A DNA stretch of 22,114 bases, taken from NCBI GenBank assembly GCA_037176905.1, contig JBBBWG010007591.1, forward strand, positions 1 to 22,114. The letters run 5' to 3'. Under the pieces are notes generated by a model that did no database searches, was not told the origin of the DNA, and saw only the letters and a program-made list of their open reading frames with translations. The DNA is from Azolla pinnata (lineage: Eukaryota > Streptophyta > Polypodiopsida > Salviniales > Salviniaceae). This document shows, piece by piece, positions 1-9,100 of the stretch. The translations under genes and the position numbers were made by a program. How positions within the stretch are numbered: position 1 is the first letter of the stretch; each line of letters opens with the position of its first letter.

Positions 1-76
<76 letters not shown>

Positions 77-160
77 AGAGAAAGAGTGTGTGTGTGTGTG
101 GATAAGAGAGAGAAAAGAGAGAGAAGAGAGAGAAAAAGAGTGTGTGTGTGTGTGTGTGAT
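1..160. repeat. GA / GT dinucleotide microsatellite
   Basis: A pure (GA)n run occupies roughly the first 72 bases. Interrupted GA and GAAA stretches follow, with two GT runs near 86-100 and 139-158. This is simple-sequence DNA with no coding potential. The window begins inside it, so its full length is unknown. Confidence 0.97.
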
Positions 161-206
161 CATCTTGGCTTGTTGTCGACCGCTCCGAGATGTCGCCAGA
201 CGATCT

Positions 207-690
207 GCTCTGCTCTGCTTCGCTTTGAGCTTCTCCTGATCTAATCTGATCTAATCTGATCTAATCTGCTCTAATCTGCTCTGATCTGCTCTGATTATGA
301 GCTAATCTGATCTGCTCTGATCTGCTCTGATTATGAGCTAATCTGATCTGCTCTGCTATGATTTGAGCTGCTCTGCTCTGATTTGAACTGCTTTGATTTC
401 GAGCTAATTTGATATGCTCTGCTCTGATCTGCTCCAATTTTGAGCTAATCTGACCTGCTCTACTGTGATTTGAGCTGCTCTGCTCTAATTTGAACTGCTT
501 TGATTTTGAGCTAATTTGATATGCTCTGCTCTGATTTGAGCTGCTTTGCTCCGATTTTGAGCTAATCCGATCTACTTTGCTCCGATCTTGAGCTAATCTG
601 ATCTGATGGCGCTGATCTGATATGATCTGCTCTGATTTTTGAGCTAATCTGATCTGCTCTGATTCGAGCCACTTTGCTCTGCTCCGATCT
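207..690. repeat. Degenerate CTGAT/CTGCT minisatellite
   Basis: Five-base words CTGAT, CTGCT and TTGAG alternate throughout. They are organised into longer imperfect units of about 40-50 bp that include the phrase GAGCTAATCTGATCTGCTCTG. Variation between copies is mostly single transitions, and stops occur in all frames. It looks like an old tandem array grown from a pentanucleotide seed, with no sign of a gene. Confidence 0.85.
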
Positions 691-1400
691 GCTAGCTGTT
701 CCTCTGTGCCCTCCTCACCCTATCGGGAAGTGATGAACTGCCCCTCGAAACGATGCATGTTGTATTCGACTCCACCACACACCAGCTAGCTAACTGAAGT
801 GGGGGCCAGCAAGTAGCAGAATGCTGCTTTCAGTTTGGCAAAGCTAGCCAACGAAGCCTATTGGACCATCGCACATCAAAGGCAACAACTCACTCCCACC
901 CTCCACGCTGTATCAATCGGGCCGCAGTCTGGCCTACTCATTCTCTGCTAACGCAATCGTCATATCAACCCAAAAGCTGTTGTGATTTGCGCCAGATCGG
1001 CGAGCCTTCTTCATCAGGGGGAAACATCCCTCTCAAAACCCAAACTCTTCGAGCTTTCTTCTGATCTTTTCCCCATGTTCCAGTCAAACTTGCTCTGCTG
1101 GCTCCTCCCTGAACGCTTTTGCTCGAGATGTCGCTCGATTCGGATTTTCACCCCCGAAATGATTGGCGCAAAACCTGAGAGAGGGGGCATGAAACCCGAT
1201 GCGCGATGCATGATGATGCAATGGCGATGCATACGTCGTTCTTCATGAGAAGCTCGAGAAAGTCAGGTCGTTAAAAATGAGACGAACACGAATTACAAGA
1301 TACTGAGGACGAGGCTGGCGTCGTGTAGCGATTGATAGCTTTCCGAGAAGAGAGGAACAAATGGATAGATACCCTTTTGATATCTTCTTTACAAGTGATT
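691..1400. other. Spacer, no gene recognised
   Basis: This stretch has mixed base composition and is less AT-rich than the block that follows. Short open frames on both strands near 861-1248 resemble no family, have no convincing splice context and overlap each other. I see no RNA gene or mobile element in it. Confidence 0.6.
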
Positions 1401-4240
1401 ATCTTGTGGACTGTTGAACCAAATCTGGAACAGATGCATTAGTAATTTGAATCAGTATTAGAAAAGCTAAATATCAACTCAATATTGCAACCCTATCAAC
1501 TAGATTTTTCTCTTCCTAAAAGAAAAACCTTTTCATTAAACCTTCAAAGTCAATAGTCATAAGTTTGAATCTACAACCAAGTAATTCGAAACACATTGTC
1601 CTAGTACTTGTAATGAGCAACAAAATTCAATGGTATAAATGGATATTTGATTTCCATAATCTTTATGATTAAAGTCTTAACCCACTCAATGTGATCTTGA
1701 ATAGTGGTACTGAACGATTCTAACTGTGCATTCTCATGTATTCTCCTTAACAGATAAAGGAATTTTTTTATTTAAAAAAATATTATAAATGTATTCACAT
1801 CGTCAAAAATGACTTCTTACATCTATCTTAATCATGAGCCGTATATGTTACAAAAAATAATGAAGTATTTTGTGATAATCTCATAGTGAACATGTACAGC
1901 AAGTCTTACAGGACTTTAAAGTAATATCAATCCTTTTAAATTTTAATTAAATGAAAAATAATAAAATAAATGTGTTACTTGATTTAATTGATATTTTGGT
2001 ACATTTTTCAAATGAACTATTAGCCTTCCCTAATTGTTGTAAATGTTATATCAATAATATCTGTTTTGTTGGTTTACTTTACATTAGCTTTGTATTCTTC
2101 ATTACCAATTGGTACCTAGCCTCTCACATTTTTTAATATCAAGTGGAAGATGTTTGGAGAAAAAAAAATAGATTATATTATTCTGTTTGAATCCAAATCA
2201 CAAGTTTCATTATTCATTCTGCTTTTAAGGTAAGGGAAAGTTGCTTTAAATCCTATTTTAGATTATATCATGCCAAAGTTATAGTGTTAAAAATTTTGTC
2301 TAATTTCTATTTTTGTAATTATCAAATGCCCATATAAAATTCGATCACTAATTATGGCTACTTATATTGTTAGGGTAAATTTTTCTTGTTTTTGTAACTA
2401 AAAAAATTTCTATTCTCATTTCCTAGTTAGTCTCTAACTTTGGCCTTTCTTACAATATTTTACTTCGTTGTTTAAGACCAACCACTCCGAAGCTACCTTG
2501 TAATGCATTATTGTGGACCATGCGACTTTGGAATAAATATATTTATCATTAAAGCTTACTTGAATAAAATACATTATAACCCTTTAGATTTATGTAATGG
2601 TTAAACCTTGCAAATAGAAATCACGATTTATATACCACATATTTGCTCAAAGCCCAAGAATTGTTATGACTAATCTCATTACCAAGGACAATGACGTTGA
2701 ACTTTAATACACTAATTTTTTTTATACTGTTGGCAAGACTAGTGGAAGATAAGTGTTTAGAGTGATAACTTGACATCCTAAAAAATATATCGAGGTTCCA
2801 TTAGATATTTATCTAAATGTATCATGTAGTTTATCTTTTTTCAAGATTCACCTTAATTTAATTAGCACCACACCCCAAACAAAAATCCCTAAAAGTTTAT
2901 TGTACTTTTATAATGTTAATATCGTGTTAGTTTCCACATATTTTAAGTGTCCTGACATTTATATTCAAGTCTATATAATTTAGATCTTTTTCCATTAGCA
3001 ATATATACAACCATTTTATTCGTATACTATCCATTTAATACATAAGTTTTTTTACTCTATTTGTTTTATTACTTGTTTTTCTTTACAGTGTTTTATTAAA
3101 GTAAAATTTATAAAATTGAGTCTTATAACTAACTTTCAAATCTAATAAGCTCAAACAATTCCAGTGGATGTCTAACAAGTCATTTCTTTTCCTTGAGGAT
3201 CACGTGCATTATATTGATATGCAAATGCAAAAATCAAAACTTGAGAGTGAAAAACAATTTAAATTTTACTTCATTCATGAGATTGGCCCCTAATGTGATG
3301 ATTATCACTAGCTTGCCAATGATAAGCATGCCAAAACTTTTGCGAAGTAAATAGTGTGTTTTAGTACCTTAAGACTTCTAGCAATGATTATACTAAGCTT
3401 CTAAAAGCAAGTTTATTGGTAAACAAAAGTAAAATAGTTAAAAGAAACTAAATCTCTTTAGAACATGTTGAGGACAAAAATTCTCAAAGTAATACATATC
3501 TTAATCGACACCTAATCTTAGACAAAAATAGATTAGGGTTAGTCTTAGCCAAGGCATCCATGATATATATCTAGTACCACCCTTGATTAATTACCAAATA
3601 AAATTGCATCTTATATGAACAAGTTGATGCATAGTTGTGCCAATTTATCTTCTCTATTAGAAGTCGATTATCCAATCTGCATTCAAAATTTTCTTAACTA
3701 ACTTGTTTTTTTCAATTAGGTACACCTCAATATTCACCTATTCTAGTCTTGTAATAGGATTGTAATGACAATAGCCAATTCAAAACAATGTCTCCAAGAT
3801 CTCAAACCAATTTGACAATAAAACTCATTAATAGACCTATAGTTTGTTGTCTAAAAATGTCTAGCTTATGTGAGTGGGCAAGTGAAATATACACTAAATT
3901 TCTTAATATTATCATTTACAATTGCCCAAAGGAAATTTTTGTCAACAAGAAGATTATAACCATTACATTAAATGTATTTGATCAAGTGTATATTGGGTGT
4001 ACACCACAATACAAATCTAGTATAAGAATATTCTATGTTCTTTGACAACCATCAACTTCTGGCTAAATAATTACACTTAAAATCTCATTAATCAACTTGT
4101 GCTTCAAGTTCCATTGTTCTCCTTTCTCCTTCACAAGGAACTCAAGATCTACTTCTATGACTCGCAATCTTATTTTGTTTGCATGCAAAAGCCGAGAAGA
4201 TCCGATGTGTTAAACTCAATCGGAAACAAGAAGCTATTTC
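1400..4240. other. AT-rich, CpG-poor spacer block, no gene
   Basis: The composition becomes strongly AT-rich here and stays so for about 2.8 kb. Stops are frequent in all six frames, and the longest open frames (near 1951-2136 and 3788-4045) give low-complexity peptides rich in I, F, N and K with no family resemblance. CpG dinucleotides are scarce. This is what decayed, formerly methylated repeat DNA looks like in plants, but I found no terminal repeats or recognisable transposon protein, so its origin is inference. Confidence 0.6.
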
Positions 4241-4242
4241 AA

Positions 4243-4880
4243 TTAGCAAAGTAATGCGCAAACTATGTATGTATGTATACAAAGGCAATTTGATCCATGG
4301 TCAATGCATTTTGTGCTCAATCGATAAGCCCCGATTTCATGCAAAAGAATAGCATTCCTAAGGCATGGCATTTTTCTTGTTGAAGGAGGAATGGCATGAT
4401 CACACCTTTCCATCCTCATGCATTCTATGCTTTCCTTCAGCAGAAAAAAACAAGAAAAGAAAAGAGGATACATGCTGCATTGATGTACATGCATGGTGGA
4501 TGGTGCATGGTGCATGATGGATACATACATGCCAATTGCATTGTATGCATGCATGTATGTATGTATGCATGTGCGTAAGCCTGTATGTACATATGGCAAG
4601 AGCATGGAAACCATGCATGTCGCTCATGTATGTACGCATATATGCATTCACCATTGTAGGCATATCCAGAAGCACACCCATACACATGTGCATGTGCGTG
4701 TGATCGATGTGTATGGATGGGCATGCTGACATGCATAGATGCAGTGCGTATCCATCCGCATGTGGACATGCATGTATGTTCATGTGCATGTGGGTGGACA
4801 CACAGCGGAAGCACATGGTCATGATGGTGGCCCCACCATGCTTCCCATGTGATCCGGTTCCTCATCATTTGCAAATCAAA
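4243..4880. repeat. TGCA/TGTA-rich low-complexity region
   Basis: Overlapping ATGC, ATGT, GTAT and CATG words dominate, for example the ATGTATGTATG runs near 4266 and 4553. Because these words rarely form stops, several long open frames exist on both strands (for example minus 4437-4934 and minus 4400-4822). Their products are almost only M, H, C, Y, A and T. Related sequence recurs inside the large minus-strand gene at about 7770-8200 and 10450-10880. Confidence 0.85.
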
Positions 4881-5755
4881 TCGACCGATGATCTCTCTTG
4901 CATGTGAATGAATGAATGAATGACAAAAGAGCACCTCTGCTTGACATGTTGTCCGGCTTGGCTTTGCCAGATGTCAGCTCCGACTCGTGAATCGTCCTAT
5001 TAACAGTGCAGATTATCGCCACAAGCAACATGTTTATGCACAGTAAGGGAAGTCGGTGACAATGTCGATGTTGTTGATGATGACGGTGGTATTGATGATG
5101 GTGATACATCACCATCTTCAAACTCAGATTTCAGACCAGATCCAAACCCAAACCTGAACTTAGAGTCGGACTTGAACTCGATGATAACATGCTAGTCTCT
5201 TCATAGCTATCATATCGTGTCAGATCATATCTAGCTATATTAGTCAACAGATCGAAGATTAGAAGGGGGTTGCATCAAGTACCAACAGCACCACTAGGAT
5301 CCAAGCATCAGACAGCTATCTCAGCTAGCGAACTCGATCTTATTATATGTTTGTAAGCGTATCAATCACTATGCTTCCGATGCTTGAAACATGTATTAGA
5401 ATGAACATGGGTGATTTGGATCTTGGCTTTCAATCGGTCAAACAAGTGATTTGCCACTACCTGCAAGCCTGATGTCTCTAAATCTCAAAATGATACCTCT
5501 TGTTGGCATCTCCACAAGGTTCATTGATCTGTTTGCCCTTCAACAACTTTCCCTGCCAACCCATTGAATTCAATCTATAACTAATTTCAACGGATTCCGC
5601 GATCGCTCTCAAGTAGATGAGCCGATTCATCCCAGTCAAAACTTGCGACAAAAACCTCTTTTGAAAAAGTGTCGTGGAAAGACGAGATCGAAAAGCAAAA
5701 ACGCGACAACTCGAGAACAGACAAAAAAAACCTCCTTCAATATCCAATGAATGCA
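4881..5755. other. Spacer downstream of the minus-strand DUF819 gene
   Basis: It contains a short (GAAT)n run near 4906-4921 and a GAT/GGT triplet-rich patch near 5060-5105. Otherwise the sequence is unique and non-coding in appearance. No open frame here resembles a known protein and no RNA gene is visible. The predicted mRNA end of the minus-strand gene lies at the right edge. Confidence 0.6.
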
Positions 5756-5779
5756 TTAGAAGGCCAAGATGAGCAAGTA

Positions 5780-5785
5780 TTTATT
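5780..5785 (-). terminator. Candidate poly(A) signal of the DUF819 gene
   Basis: Read on the minus strand this is AATAAA, about 330 bases beyond the stop codon of the DUF819 gene. Cleavage would be expected roughly 15-30 bases further on, near 5750-5765. Plant signals are loose, so this is a plausible rather than a proven end. Confidence 0.4.
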
Positions 5786-5878
5786 CAATTTCAACAGCTT
5801 CCAGAAAAGGATAGGGTACAATCCAAAATCTTGCATCTGCGGCGCCAATGCCAAGAAGGTTGTGTGCAGAAGGAAGAT

Positions 5879-6055
5879 ATATGCAAAAAATGGTTGTTTT
5901 GTGAGCAGATATGTCCTGGAAGAGCAAGGATTTTTTCTGCTTTGAAAACAGGGTTAAAACATACCACATATGCAAAAAATGGTTGTTTTGTGAGCAGATA
6001 TGTCCTGGAAGAGCAAGGATTTTTCTGCTTTGAAAACAGGGTTAAAACATACCAC
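5879..6055. repeat. 89-bp tandem duplication in the 3' UTR of the DUF819 gene
   Basis: Two adjacent copies, 5879-5967 and 5968-6055, are identical except that the second has one T fewer in a T-run. Both start ATATGCAAAAAATGG and end near ATACCACA. The pair lies between the stop codon at 6113 and the candidate poly(A) signal, so the mRNA should carry both copies. The near identity implies a recent event. The open frame crossing it on the plus strand (5669-6130) is not a gene. Confidence 0.93.
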
Positions 6056-6112
6056 AAACAAATCATGAAGGCCTGGAATGGCCCTCCAAAAACTAGCAAC
6101 AACAGCCCACTT

Positions 6113-9100
6113 CTACCGCATTGTTCGTAGCGCATGAACTCCAACAAGGCATCCGATCCCTGTCGCGATCGCATATCCGAGAGTGCCCACCAAAACTGCC
6201 GGCTTCACCTGCGCGGATTTGGATTGAACACCAGAAGAATTTGACCATGGCTTTCAACTTGTGGCTTGCATCAATAACACATGAAGCAAAGAACTGGAAT
6301 CATACCAATTCTCGCCAGTTGCGGCAATTCGCCATGGCTGCTGCTGTTGCAGGCCCACCTATGTTGGCATTGGAGGCAACTAATATCTAGGAGGAAAACC
6401 AAGAAGTAGCCGGACATAGTAGAGTTAATGCACCTCCGAAACACAAAAATACGCACAGAAAAGCGCATGATGAGACGGATCATAAGTAAACTACCATTCG
6501 CATCGGCAGTTTCGACCATCTTCCGAGAGATAGAATGACACCGAAATGGACCTAAATACAAGATGGGATGAAACAACATGCAAAATACGTAAACAGATTC
6601 AAATCGATTGTTGGGTAGCTTTTACTTACGGATATGAGTATGAGAATGAAGGCGAGAAGTGGCCAGCCGCCGATGAAAGCATCTTTAAATGAGGCTGATG
6701 CACCCACCTACAAGTGCAAACATGGAATTAGTCTTTAAAGCATTGTGCTTAAGCATGAAATGCTCTTTGGAAGGGAAGATGAAAAATTATCAAGAATTCA
6801 AGTAATTGACAGAACTTTTTTATCTAAGACTCTCTGTACTCCACCAAGTATGCAGCCAAACCTAAATGGCCAGACCTTTCTATATTCAGTATACAATACT
6901 GCATATGTCGGTCAACGTCACTCTATATATATTTCAATGTATTGCTATGCATAGGCTCTTTGATTCTATTTTCAAAGGTTATCCATTGTAGAACAATAGG
7001 ACAAAAAAAAGATTTTACGAGATCCTCACCACTGAGAAATAGAGCAGCATAAGACTAGAACCAAGAATTTGTGAGCCTGAAAATATTTTCACATTGGAAG
7101 TTTGCACTCTATTGTGCAATTTTGCAGCGATTGCCGAAAAGCAAGACGTAATCAATGCAGTGATTGCTAGACCGCTCCCTGGTAATATTCAGAACAACAG
7201 AAGAACTGGATTTTTTTTCTTTTTAAAATATTATCTATGCTTGCAAAGCTTCAAAGTACCAAAGCAGCTTGGTATAATTGACTAGACATTGCAAGCACCA
7301 TCCTAAATAGTCTGGGCACACACCCACACATATACACATGACTGGATATTTTTTTTGCAGAATCCGGTTTTAAGGTTTTTCGTAGCACTGTATCATGAAA
7401 AAATGTAATGATTTTCTACCACATTTGCCATTTTTGCAATGCTTCAAGAAACAGACCGTGTTGATATCAATGACCAGAGATTGCAAAGACCATGCTGATG
7501 TACTCTAAGCACACATATCCACATGCAGGGAACATTTTTGCATGATTCAACTTTTATGTTTCACATAGCTTCTGTATCATGGAAAACATAATAATAACTG
7601 GTTAAGAGAAAAAAGATTATCAGTGTATAAAACCTGCAAATGAGGAGGGAAGTAATTGTGCAGCTGCACTGCCGAGTGTGCAAGCTGACGCTGCTGCTGC
7701 TATCGATATTGATATTGTTTCCACGGTTGGTGACATATTATCCAATGATACAGATCCTGCAAAACATACACAGATGCATACATGCATGACATACATACAC
7801 ATATATATGTATTTTACACATGACACTGGATGATGGATGTTCCATAGGCTTTTATGCATGCACGGATGTATGGCGGGATGCTACATATGCATGATGCATT
7901 TATGCATGTATACATGCATGCATGCATGCATTAGTATATGTATCTATCACAGGCCTGTGTATGTATCCCTTTATGCATGCATATGTATGCGTAGATGATG
8001 GGCATGTTTATGAATGTGTGTGTGTGTGAGTGCATTCAATGATCATCTGGTTCTGAGGTGGGTTTCTTCATCTTGTCTGGTATGACTATGCATGCATGAC
8101 TAATGTGCATGTGTATACATATCCAATCACCATTTATTTCTGAGGTGTTGTTTTTTTGTTTTGCTTCTCTGATATGGACATATGCATGTGAATGTGTATG
8201 CACATCTAATCACCATCTGTTTCTGAGCTTTGCTTTTCCTGCTTATCTGGTATCGACATAATTACAGCAAAATATGCAGCCATGGCCAAATTATCTGCAG
8301 CCATTCCTGCTGCAATGTTAGTCGAAGATAACCCCAATGCCTGAAACCCAAATGAATAAAACATGTCAGGTAAAGAGGCAATCTCCACTACAAAAAAATA
8401 GCATGCAATTCTATTTTACTTGGGCTGTTGCGGCATAGTTGATAGTACCTCCTATATAGCTTGCACAAAGTGATGAAGCAATCTGTGGAAACAAGAAAGC
8501 ACAAATCTCAACTATTTTCCTGTATATTTATGCACAGCAATTAGTCATATGTCAAAAACGAATGCAGTCGTCAAACAAGTATGGTCCTCAAACTAATGGG
8601 AAAATGATGGGGGAAGAGGATGATGATCTACCTTCCAACCATCATTCCCCATTACAGGTCCAATGAGCTTGAAGGAAATGAGAGTTCCAAGAACAGTTCC
8701 CAAGGCTCCATACCAGAAAGCTTTCAAGGTTAAACCTGATGTTCAATTCAAAGTATAACAGATGTTGATACAGGCTAGCGATGATTTGCTCATATGATAT
8801 TGCATCTCTCTCAAGAAAAATACTGGATCACAGGTTCAAATGTTTGAGAAGCTGATGCATTCTTTCTTCTCTAAAATCAGATGTAAGAAATTTCTACCAA
8901 AAGCCCAAACAACAGGTTCAGAATCTACCAACACCTTCTGTCATCATAAAAAAATGCTCTTTCCAATAGATGCCTCACCTGCATCGGCGAAAATGCCACT
9001 GATGTCGGTCTCTAGAAGACACAAAGCCACGGCCATAGGCATTAGCGATCCGCAAACCTAGCATTTTACCTTTTCTAATCAGAGAATGGCATGACAACCA

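Noticed and set aside
4243..4934. Several overlapping open frames of 120-165 codons on the minus strand and shorter ones on the plus strand
   Set aside because: They are products of TGCA/TGTA low-complexity DNA, contain almost only M, H, C, Y, A and T, overlap on both strands and match no family.
5669..6130. 153-codon plus-strand open frame
   Set aside because: It crosses the 89-bp duplication in the DUF819 3' UTR and its peptide simply repeats the duplicated unit.
8840..9061. 73-codon plus-strand open frame
   Set aside because: It is antisense to DUF819 exon 3 and intron 3; the minus strand carries the conserved LMPMAVALCLLETD block.
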